Below are positions 8,946 through 15,793 of a DNA stretch of 64,000 bases, in pieces (position 1 is the first letter of the stretch; each line of letters begins with the position of its first letter). Under the pieces are notes generated by a model, which ran no database searches, was not told the origin of the DNA, and saw nothing but the letters and a program-made list of their open reading frames with translations. The stretch is from assembly GCF_006385705.1 (NCBI RefSeq), contig NZ_VFRQ01000001.1:620001-684000 (forward strand), in the 5' to 3' direction. A program made the translations under genes and the position numbers. The DNA is from Pontibacter mangrovi (lineage in GTDB: Bacteria > Bacteroidota > Bacteroidia > Cytophagales > Hymenobacteraceae).

Positions 8946-8983
8946 TTACCCTGCAAATTTCGCTACCCTAAGGCTGCCATAAT

Positions 8984-8997
8984 ATGACATTTGTCAC
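8984..8997. promoter_or_regulatory. Candidate CRP/FNR-family operator upstream of hemA
   Basis: ATGACATTTGTCAC holds the perfect dyad TGAC-N4-GTCA (8985-8996), which includes the TGA-N6-TCA core of CRP/FNR-family sites. It ends 39 bp before the hemA start. A near-identical site lies at 13745-13758. A half-site-like ATGTCA follows at about 9012-9017. Confidence 0.55.
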
Positions 8998-9203
8998 CTG
9001 TTTGCCGTTTTATGTCAGTTTCAGGAATAAAAGGCTGGATTTATACCACTATCCGTTAATTCGTATGCAGTACTTTTGACAAACTTACCGCCAGCTTCCC
9101 CTCCTCGAAGGGGCCAGAAATGAATTTTAAGCTGTTAGGAAACTATGCAACTGGTCCCTGCGCATCACTGAATTGATATGTGTTTTTATACTTTAATATC
9201 CAC
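8998..9203. other. Non-coding stretch between hemA and the CRP-fusion gene terminator
   Basis: No ORF with coding character. It holds an imperfect CCCCTCCTCGAAGGGG hairpin at about 9098-9113 and an AT-rich tail. I see no RNA gene. Together with the operator and the terminator it fills the 312 bp between hemA and the regulator gene. Confidence 0.5.
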
Positions 9204-9234
9204 AAAAAAAGAGACGCAAGTCATTGCGTCTCTA
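9204..9234 (-). terminator. Terminator of the signalling operon
   Basis: Read on the minus strand, a stem GAGACGCAA/TTGCGTCTC (9211-9219 with 9224-9232) with a 4-nt loop is followed by a run of seven U. It lies 24 bp beyond the stop of the last operon gene. A related hairpin occurs at 33434-33466. Confidence 0.85.
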
Positions 9235-9257
9235 CAAGTTCAGGAGTCAGGCACGGC

Positions 9258-10319
9258 TTAATTGCGCATGCGCTGCAGCTTGTCCTGGTTTAGGATGGTG
9301 ATGCGGCTGCCCTGGCTGTCGATCAGTTTCTCGTCTTTAAAGTCGGCAAGGGTGCGGATCACGGTTTCTTTCGAAGCGCCCACAATGCTGGCCAGGTCCT
9401 CACGCGAAATGGCTATCTGCTTTGTGCCGCCTTCTTCCCGCTGGTACTGCTTCTCCACGAGCAGCAGGGCCTCCGCCACGCGCTTGCGCACCGAGTTGTA
9501 GGCCAGCTTCAGGAGGCGCTCCTCGCGGTCGGCCAGGTTGTCTGATAAGATCTTGATAAACTTCGCAGCCACGTCGCGGTTGCGGTGCAGCAGCGAGAAA
9601 AAGTCCTCTTTCGGAATCACGTATACTTCCGCCTCTTCCTGCGCCATAGCAGACTCACGGTAATGCGACTCTTCCAGCAGATCGAGATAACCGATAAAAT
9701 CGCCTTCTTTGTAAAGGTGAGTAATGTACTCACGCCCTTCTTCATTGGATTTAAAGGCTTTTACCCGCCCCTTGTTCAGGAAATACAGCGAGTTTGGCCG
9801 GTTGCCCTCCATAAACAGGTACTGCTTCTTTTTCAGCACCGTCAGCCGGCGGTCCGAAGAGATCAGCTTTTCCAGTTCCTCGTATCCTTTGGCCTCCTCT
9901 ATAAACTCCTCCAGGCCCGCAGCGTTCTTGTTGAACTCCGCTTTCAGGATCTCGTTCTTTTTCAGGCGTATCTCTATGGCATCCAGCAGCTCCACATCGT
10001 CAAAAGGCTTTGTCAGGTAGTCGTCGGCACCCAGGTTCATGCCTTTCCTGAAATCCTCTTTTTCTGATTTGGCCGTCAGGAAAATAAAGGGAATACCGGC
10101 CGTTGCCGCGTCCTTGCTGAGCAGGTGCAGCACCCCATACCCATCCAGTTGCGGCATCATGATGTCGCAGATGATCAGATCGGGCTGCTCTTTGCGGGCC
10201 AGGTCCACGCCTATTCTGCCATTTTCGGCCTCCACCACCTGGTAGTTGGCCAGCGTCAGTATCTCGGCGGTGTTTTCTCTGATCTCTGCGTTGTCTTCTA
10301 TTAAGAGTATCTTTTTCAT
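9258..10319 (-). CDS. Receiver-CRP/FNR fusion transcription regulator
   Basis: 353 residues in three parts. Residues 1-120 are a CheY-like receiver (IEDN acidic pair, phospho-acceptor Asp52 in CDIMMPQLDG, Lys of YLTKPFDD). Residues about 148-265 are a cyclic-nucleotide-binding-type beta barrel (LFMEGNRPNSLYFLNKGRVK). Residues about 275-345 are a Crp-type winged HTH, with recognition helix GASKETVIRTLADF whose Lys-Glu...Arg pattern resembles CRP. No FNR cysteine cluster is present, so it is not itself an oxygen-labile FeS protein; phosphorylation is the likely input. It is the last gene of the operon and overlaps the preceding kinase gene by ATGA. Likely operator: TGAC-N4-GTCA near hemA and the operon. 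Confidence 0.9.
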   Translation of the reverse strand: MKKILLIEDNAEIRENTAEILTLANYQVVEAENGRIGVDLARKEQPDLIICDIMMPQLDGYGVLHLLSKDAATAGIPFIFLTAKSEKEDFRKGMNLGADDYLTKPFDDVELLDAIEIRLKKNEILKAEFNKNAAGLEEFIEEAKGYEELEKLISSDRRLTVLKKKQYLFMEGNRPNSLYFLNKGRVKAFKSNEEGREYITHLYKEGDFIGYLDLLEESHYRESAMAQEEAEVYVIPKEDFFSLLHRNRDVAAKFIKILSDNLADREERLLKLAYNSVRKRVAEALLLVEKQYQREEGGTKQIAISREDLASIVGASKETVIRTLADFKDEKLIDSQGSRITILNQDKLQRMRN

Positions 10320-11551
10320 GCTTCTGTGGTGTTAGGGAAAGTAACGGTGAAAGTGGTGCCTTTATCTAGTTCGCTGTCGTAATCCATTGTGCCGCCCATG
10401 ATCTCTACATAGCGCTTGACGATGTTCAACCCTAAGCCTGTTCCCTGGATATTGGTTACGTTCTGGGCCCGGAAGAAAGGTGTGAAAAGGTGCGCCTGGT
10501 CCGCCTTCGGGATACCGATGCCCTGGTCCTGCACGGAAATGGTAAGGGTTTCGGCCTGTATGGCGGTGCTGAAGAGGATAGACTTGCCCTCGCCGGAGTA
10601 TTTGCTGCCGTTAGAGAGCAAATTAAGCAGTATGTTCTTGAATAGTTGCTTGTCTATGGTAAACGAATCCTGCTCGCCGTGGTGCGTGTATGCTATCTTT
10701 TGCCCTTTCTTCAGGTAGCCCTGCATCTCGTCCACCACCTCGCGACAGAACGGCTCCAGGCTAAAGGTGGTGGGCACGTTGTAAATGCGGCCTTCCTCGA
10801 TGCGGCTGATGGATAGAAAATCATTTAAGATAGACGTGAGGTTGCTCACCGCCGACTTTATACGGTCCACATGCTTCTGCCTTTTCTCGTCATCCTGCTC
10901 GGTTTTATACTTGCTCACCAGCGAGGCCGAAGAGAGCACCGTGCTGAGCGGCGTCCTGAACTCGTGCGAGGCAATGGTAACGAACCTTGATTTCAGCTCG
11001 TTCAGTTCCCTTTCCTTCTGCAGGGCCTTGTTGATCTCCCGCTGTGCCTCCTGCAGGCTTTCGTTCGTATGCTCCAGCTTTTTAATGGCTTCGGCCAGTT
11101 CCTGCGTGCGCTCCTCTACCCGCTGCTCCAGCTCGGCGTTCAGCTTCTGAATTTCTGCCAAACTCTTGGCATGCTCTATACTATACCGAATGGAGCGTTC
11201 CAGGTCATAGGTGTCAAAGCTACCCTTTATCAGGTAGTCCTGCGCGCCTACCCGCATGGCTTTTTCGTCCGTTTCGCGGTCGCCTTGCCCGGTCAGAAGT
11301 ATGAAAGGAGCCTTGGCCCCCTCCTCCACGGCCTGCCGGATCAGCTCCAGGCCGTTATGCGCGCCCAGGTAAAAGTCTACCAGGTATACATCATACTTGT
11401 CCTGCCGAATCAGCTCCAGCGCCTCCTCAAACGAGGCCGACCAGTCGAGCACATAGTTTCGGCCGGGGATATCATCCATCGTATCCCGGGTGATGATGTA
11501 GTCATCCTCGTCGTCGTCTACCAGGAGTACTTTTATCTTGTTTTCGGACAT
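10316..11551 (-). CDS. Receiver-histidine kinase hybrid
   Basis: 411 residues. An N-terminal receiver (VDDDEDD, Asp57-region VDFYLGAHNGLEL, Lys in DYLIKGSFD), a long predicted coiled coil (about 135-190, Glu/Leu/Arg rich), then HisKA with SHEFRTPLSTVLSSASL (His about 199) and a HATPase_c domain with N-box LLNLLSNGSKYS and GTGLGLNIVKRYV. No transmembrane segment or PAS is present, so it is a cytoplasmic kinase controlled by phosphorylation of its own receiver. It probably sits between the FixL-like kinase and the CRP-fusion regulator in a phosphorelay-like chain. It overlaps the downstream gene by 4 bp (ATGA), and 106 bp separate it from the upstream receiver gene. Confidence 0.9.
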   Translation of the reverse strand: MSENKIKVLLVDDDEDDYIITRDTMDDIPGRNYVLDWSASFEEALELIRQDKYDVYLVDFYLGAHNGLELIRQAVEEGAKAPFILLTGQGDRETDEKAMRVGAQDYLIKGSFDTYDLERSIRYSIEHAKSLAEIQKLNAELEQRVEERTQELAEAIKKLEHTNESLQEAQREINKALQKERELNELKSRFVTIASHEFRTPLSTVLSSASLVSKYKTEQDDEKRQKHVDRIKSAVSNLTSILNDFLSISRIEEGRIYNVPTTFSLEPFCREVVDEMQGYLKKGQKIAYTHHGEQDSFTIDKQLFKNILLNLLSNGSKYSGEGKSILFSTAIQAETLTISVQDQGIGIPKADQAHLFTPFFRAQNVTNIQGTGLGLNIVKRYVEIMGGTMDYDSELDKGTTFTVTFPNTTEA

Positions 11552-11657
11552 GTGTCGAGTTAGAATGTTAGAAAATTAAAAAGTTATAAATTGAAGTAAA
11601 GAAAGTTGAACACATTTTATACTTTCTAACGCTCTAACTTTTTAACTTTCTAACCTC

Positions 11658-12110
11658 CTAGGGTTTTGGCAGTTCTACAATTTCAAACCAGTATTTGCTG
11701 AGGGTTTTCATCACATCCACGAGCGAGGCGAACGTAACGGGCTTGGTGATGAAGGAGCTCACGCCCAGGTCGTAGGTTCGGAGAATGTCTTCCTCGGCTT
11801 TGGAAGTGGTAAGCACCACCACCGGCAGTACCCGCAGGTGCTCATCCGACTTAATCTCCTTCAGTGCCTCGCGTCCGTCCTTTTTAGGCATGTTCAGGTC
11901 CAGCAGGATCAGGCCGGGCGTTGGGTATTGCTCTTTGTCGGCAAACTTGCCGCGGTTGTGCAGGTAGTCCATCAGTTCCTCTCCGTTCTCCACAAACTGC
12001 ACCTGGTTTTTCAGCCGGCTTTCTTCCAGGGCCTCTTTTACCAGCATGCGGTCTTCCGCATCGTCATCTGCAATCAGTATCACAATTGTTCTTCTGTTGT
12101 TGGCGCTCAT
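11658..12110 (-). CDS. Single-domain response regulator (Rcp1-like receiver)
   Basis: 150 residues, a receiver only. It has the DDDAED acidic pocket, a phospho-acceptor Asp in LILLDLNMPKKDGREAL (about 75), Thr in VVLTTSKAEEDI and Lys in FITKPVTF. The long insertion NRGKFADKEQYPTPG before the Asp is typical of the cyanobacterial phytochrome-type Rcp1 receivers, which relay phosphate and bind no DNA. It is separated by 13 bp from the tandem-PAS kinase upstream, so it is its likely partner. Confidence 0.9.
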   Translation of the reverse strand: MSANNRRTIVILIADDDAEDRMLVKEALEESRLKNQVQFVENGEELMDYLHNRGKFADKEQYPTPGLILLDLNMPKKDGREALKEIKSDEHLRVLPVVVLTTSKAEEDILRTYDLGVSSFITKPVTFASLVDVMKTLSKYWFEIVELPKP

Positions 12111-12123
12111 TTATACTAAATAG

Positions 12124-13665
12124 TTACGAAAAGTGCTTTTTTGCCAGGGTTACGATAAAGGTAGTACCCACGCCGGGCTGGCTTCGGGCCGTAATGTCGC
12201 CGCCATGGCGGATGGCAATCTTGCGCACAATGGCAAGGCCGATGCCCGAGCCCTCATACTTCTGCCCTTCCAGCCGTTGAAAGATGTTAAAGATCCTGTC
12301 CAGGTACTTCTCATCGAAACCAATGCCGTTATCCTGTATACGGATCTCCACCAGCTCGTCGCCGGGCGTGGAGGTAAGCCGCTCGTGGAGCTGCAGTTCA
12401 GTGGCCGTAACGGAGATGACCGGCTTCTCCCCCTCTTTTCGGAACTTAATGGCGTTGCTGATCAGGTTCTGGAAAAGCTGCCGCATTTGCGTCGGGTCGG
12501 CGTCGATAGTGGGCAGCGGCGAATGCTTGATTTCTGCGCCAGTCCGCTCAATCATGATCTCCAGGTCCGACAGCACTTCCTGCAGCACTTTTTCCAGGTT
12601 CACGGCGGCATAGGGCTTTGCCTTCGATGTTACCCGCGAGAAATCGAGGAGGTCGTTGATCAGGTTCTGCATGCGCGAGGCGGCGTTGAGCATGCGGTCC
12701 ACGTAGTCTTTGCCCTGGTCGCTGAGTTTGTCATACTCCTTCATCTTCAGCCTGTCGCCAAAGGCCTGTATCTTGCGCAGCGGCTCCTGCAGGTCATGCG
12801 AGGAAACATAGGCGAAATCCTGCAGTTCACGGTTGCTACGCTCCAGTTCGGCGGCGTAGCGGCGCAGGCGCTCCTCGCTCAGCTTCTGCTGGGTAATGTC
12901 ATGTATAAACCCGGTGTATACTTTGCGGTCGGTCAGGTATACTTCGCTGATGCTTAAGTATAAAGGAAAAACCATACCGTTCTTCTTCAGCCCCGACACT
13001 TCGCGGCCGATGCCGATAATGCGCTTTTCCCCTGTCTCGTGGTAATGGTGCATGTAGTTGTCATGCAGGCTGCGGTCCGGCTCGGGCATCAGCATGTTTA
13101 TCTTCTGCCCGATCAGCTCATGTTCCTCATACTGAAAAAGCTTGGCTGCGGCAGGGTTCACCATTTCTATCACGCCCCGCGTATCGATGGTAATGATGCC
13201 GTCCACTGCCGTCTGGATGATGGAGTTGATCCGGCTTTCGCTTTCACGCAGGGCTTCCTCTGTTTTCTTCAGGTCGGTGATGTCGTGCACGATGCCTGTG
13301 AAAATGGTCTTCTCCTCCAGCTTTACTTCCGCAATGCTCAGAAAAAACGGAAACAGCTTACCCGTTTTCTTTTTGCCAAGCACCTCGCGCCCCTTGCCGA
13401 TGATCTGCCCCACGCCGGTACTCATGTAGCGGTCGATGTAGCTATCGTGCAAGCTGTGGTCAGGCTCGGGCATCAGCATGCTCACGTTGCGGCCAATCAT
13501 CTCTTCGGGCGAATACCCAAATATCTTGGCGGCAGCCGGGTTCGCGCTCTCCATGATGCCATGGCTATCAATCGTAATAATGCCATCCACAGCCGTCTCA
13601 ATGATAGCTTTTAGCCTGGTCTGGCTTTCCACGTTGCTTCGCTGCAGGCGTCTTTTTTCTTCCAC
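12124..13665 (-). CDS. Tandem FixL-like PAS sensor histidine kinase
   Basis: 513 residues from a GTG start at 13665; no in-frame ATG lies upstream before a stop. Two PAS domains (about 13-135 and 141-262) both carry the FixL heme-pocket pattern: MPEPD..LHD with His73 and His201, and GREV..G with Arg93 and Arg221. The His-Arg spacing of 20 is the same as His200/Arg220 of Bradyrhizobium FixL. A short coiled coil, a HisKA (VSSHDLQEPLRKIQ, His290) and a HATPase_c (GSGIGLAIVRKI) follow. There is no transmembrane segment. It is predicted to be a cytoplasmic heme-based oxygen (or NO/CO) sensor. First gene of a four-gene operon; the upstream region carries a TGAC-N4-GTCA site. Confidence 0.9.
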   Translation of the reverse strand: MEEKRRLQRSNVESQTRLKAIIETAVDGIITIDSHGIMESANPAAAKIFGYSPEEMIGRNVSMLMPEPDHSLHDSYIDRYMSTGVGQIIGKGREVLGKKKTGKLFPFFLSIAEVKLEEKTIFTGIVHDITDLKKTEEALRESESRINSIIQTAVDGIITIDTRGVIEMVNPAAAKLFQYEEHELIGQKINMLMPEPDRSLHDNYMHHYHETGEKRIIGIGREVSGLKKNGMVFPLYLSISEVYLTDRKVYTGFIHDITQQKLSEERLRRYAAELERSNRELQDFAYVSSHDLQEPLRKIQAFGDRLKMKEYDKLSDQGKDYVDRMLNAASRMQNLINDLLDFSRVTSKAKPYAAVNLEKVLQEVLSDLEIMIERTGAEIKHSPLPTIDADPTQMRQLFQNLISNAIKFRKEGEKPVISVTATELQLHERLTSTPGDELVEIRIQDNGIGFDEKYLDRIFNIFQRLEGQKYEGSGIGLAIVRKIAIRHGGDITARSQPGVGTTFIVTLAKKHFS

Positions 13666-13744
13666 AGGCAGTTTGTTTTTGATAAAGGTAAGGACTCTGG
13701 CGCAACCGGCAAAAGTGCCTTACTATAATTTTAGTTCTCAGAAA

Positions 13745-13758
13745 ATGACTTTTGTCAC
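13745..13758. promoter_or_regulatory. Candidate CRP/FNR-family operator in the kinase/unknown-gene divergent region
   Basis: ATGACTTTTGTCAC holds the dyad TGAC-N4-GTCA (13746-13757), identical to the hemA site except for one central base. It lies 80 bp upstream of the kinase GTG and 163 bp upstream of the divergent gene at 13921. About 38 bp inward on the kinase side, CACTTTTG (minus strand, 13710-13717) resembles the TAnnTTTG -7 box, a geometry suited to activation. Which of the two genes it controls is not known. Confidence 0.55.
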
Positions 13759-13920
13759 TCCTGTGGCTGACGCTGCTCATTTACGCTGCAGCCACCTTCC
13801 GCTACCTTGTGTCACGGTTCCGAAGCCATTTTAGCGCAGCTGCTTCCAGGGCGGCCACAGGAAGCGCGACTTTTAACTGTCTTCAAAAAATAAAACAATT
13901 TTCAGTACAACACAAGCTTC

Positions 13921-15735
13921 ATGCAAAAAGATACACCGCACTCGTTCCACATCCCGGTTATGGGCCTCGCCTTTTCAATAGACACGCCGCTGAAGGTTGC
14001 CCGCTTCGGCATTTCCTCGGTGGCCTCGCTGAGTGATGACGCCCTGCTGGAGCACACGCGGCAGCACTACAGCCAGCTGTACCAAAAACCGTTCATACCG
14101 ATCTCGCAGAAGGAAGAGGATTACAGGGCCAAACGCGTGACCGCCTTCCTGAACCTGGTTGACGCGATCGTAAAGGAACAGTTACAGGAGTTGCGCCAGC
14201 AGGAATTCACGCCCGGCTCCGACCTTAGCAAATATTTTACGCTTCTGCCTGACGCTTCGCCGTTAAGGGCAAAGTATGATGTGATGCTACAGACCACAGA
14301 CACACAGCAAAAATTGGCGCTACAGCAGCAACTGCGAGGTGCGCTGGTGGCCGGCAGCATCGACGTGAATATCATGACCAAACTGGACCGGGTAAACTAC
14401 GCGAAAGACGGCCAGCCGCTGCCGCAGGAATACACGGATGCCCTTGCTGCCTTGCGCGGCTTTGCCAGGAGCACGGTGCGGTCGTCGGTGGTTTTCTCTG
14501 CCGGCATGAACATGCGCCTGTACGGCTATTTGGAGCAGTTTCCGTGTTTCTGCCCCAACCAGGCAGGAGAGCTTGAGAAGAAGGTAACTATAAAAGTAAG
14601 CGACTACCGCTCTGCACTGGTGCAGGGCAAGATCATGGCCAAAAAAGGAATTTGGGTATCTGAGTTCCGGATAGAGTCGGGGCTGAACTGCGGCGGGCAC
14701 GCCTTTGCCACAGACGGCTACCTCATCGGCCCGATTCTGGAGGAGTTCCGGCAGAACCGCCAGGCGCTGCAGGAGGAACTGTACGGGCTGTTTAGCACTG
14801 CCCTTGCCAATAAGGGCATTCCACTTCCACCGCAAAAACCGTCGCAGCGGCTAACCGTGCAGGGCGGCATTGGCACGGCCCAGGAAGATTTGTTTCTGCA
14901 CGAGTATTACGGCGTGGACGCCACCGGCTGGGGAACGCCTTTCCTTTTAGTGCCCGAAGCCACTACCGTAGACGACCCGACGCTGCAGCAGTTAGTAAAA
15001 GCAACGCAAGACGACCTGTACCTGAGCCCGATTTCGCCGTTGGGCGTGCCGTTCAATGCCCTGCGCGGCACCTCCAGCGAAAAGCAAAAGCTGGACCGCA
15101 TGGAGCGCGGCAAACCCGGCAGCCCCTGCGAAAAGAAGCACCTGGTTTCCAACACCGAGTTTACCGATGAGCCTATCTGCACGGCCTCCCGAAAATACCA
15201 GCGCCGTAAGCTGGCGCAGCTGCAGGCACAACAGCTGGCTCCTGACGTTTACGAGGCCGAAGAAGCCAAAGTGCTGGCCAAAGAGTGCCTCTGCGACGGA
15301 CTGGCTACCTCTGCCCTGCTGCTCTTTAACATGACGAAAAAGGCGGCCAACAAAGCGGTTACTATCTGTCCGGGTCCTAACCTGGCCTATTTCTCAGGCA
15401 TTTTTAAGCTACAGGAGATGGTGGACCATATCTATGGGCGCTTTAATGTCCGCAACAGCACCTATCGCCCGCACATGTTCATCAACGAGCTGAAGATGTA
15501 CGTGGACTACTGGAAAAACAAGCACAACGAGCAGCTGGAAGAGTTGACCGAAAAGCAGCTTAAATACCTCCAGACATTCCGAAATAACCTTTTGGAGGGC
15601 ATCCGCTACTATAAAAAGCTTCTCCCGTCGCTCTTCAACGACCACCTGGAGCAACAGGCCATCATGCTGGACGAGCTGCTGGACGCAGAGGACCAACTCA
15701 CGTTCTTTAAACTAAAGCAGGCGCTGGCAGTGTAA
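13921..15735 (+). CDS. Conserved-looking protein of unknown function with cysteine motifs
   Basis: 604 residues, cytoplasmic, with no signal or membrane segment. I do not recognise the family with confidence. Cysteines cluster in motifs: Cys209/Cys211 (CFCPNQ), Cys257 (GLNCGGHAFATDG), Cys403, Cys420, Cys456/Cys458 (ECLCDG) and Cys483 (ICPGPN). Such spacing could hold a metal or an iron-sulfur cluster. The N-terminal IPVMGLAFSIDTPLKVARFG and the GLNCGGHAF loop loosely recall TIM-barrel flavin enzymes, but this is only an impression. It is divergent from the FixL-like kinase operon and shares the region with the TGAC-N4-GTCA site, so a redox or low-oxygen role is inferred. It ends in a bidirectional terminator. 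Confidence 0.8.
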   Translation: MQKDTPHSFHIPVMGLAFSIDTPLKVARFGISSVASLSDDALLEHTRQHYSQLYQKPFIPISQKEEDYRAKRVTAFLNLVDAIVKEQLQELRQQEFTPGSDLSKYFTLLPDASPLRAKYDVMLQTTDTQQKLALQQQLRGALVAGSIDVNIMTKLDRVNYAKDGQPLPQEYTDALAALRGFARSTVRSSVVFSAGMNMRLYGYLEQFPCFCPNQAGELEKKVTIKVSDYRSALVQGKIMAKKGIWVSEFRIESGLNCGGHAFATDGYLIGPILEEFRQNRQALQEELYGLFSTALANKGIPLPPQKPSQRLTVQGGIGTAQEDLFLHEYYGVDATGWGTPFLLVPEATTVDDPTLQQLVKATQDDLYLSPISPLGVPFNALRGTSSEKQKLDRMERGKPGSPCEKKHLVSNTEFTDEPICTASRKYQRRKLAQLQAQQLAPDVYEAEEAKVLAKECLCDGLATSALLLFNMTKKAANKAVTICPGPNLAYFSGIFKLQEMVDHIYGRFNVRNSTYRPHMFINELKMYVDYWKNKHNEQLEELTEKQLKYLQTFRNNLLEGIRYYKKLLPSLFNDHLEQQAIMLDELLDAEDQLTFFKLKQALAV

Positions 15736-15782
15736 ACTAAAGTATAAACCCCGGCTGTGGGGCCGGGGTTTATACTTTAGTT
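15735..15782. terminator. Bidirectional terminator built on inverted AAGTATAAA words
   Basis: A perfect 21-bp stem (15735-15755 with 15762-15782) and a 6-nt loop. The GC-rich core ACCCCGGC/GCCGGGGT is flanked on both arms by CTAAAGTATAA and its complement, so the T-rich tail for each direction is supplied by the word found throughout the window. It lies between convergent genes. Confidence 0.85.
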
Positions 15783-15793
15783 ATGCTTATACT

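Noticed and set aside
9098..9113. Third copy of the CCCACCCCTA..GGAGGGG repeat in the hemA upstream gap
   Set aside because: Only a short CCCCTCCTCGAAGGGG-like hairpin is shared; the ACCCACCCCTA head and CCTGTAGA tail are missing.
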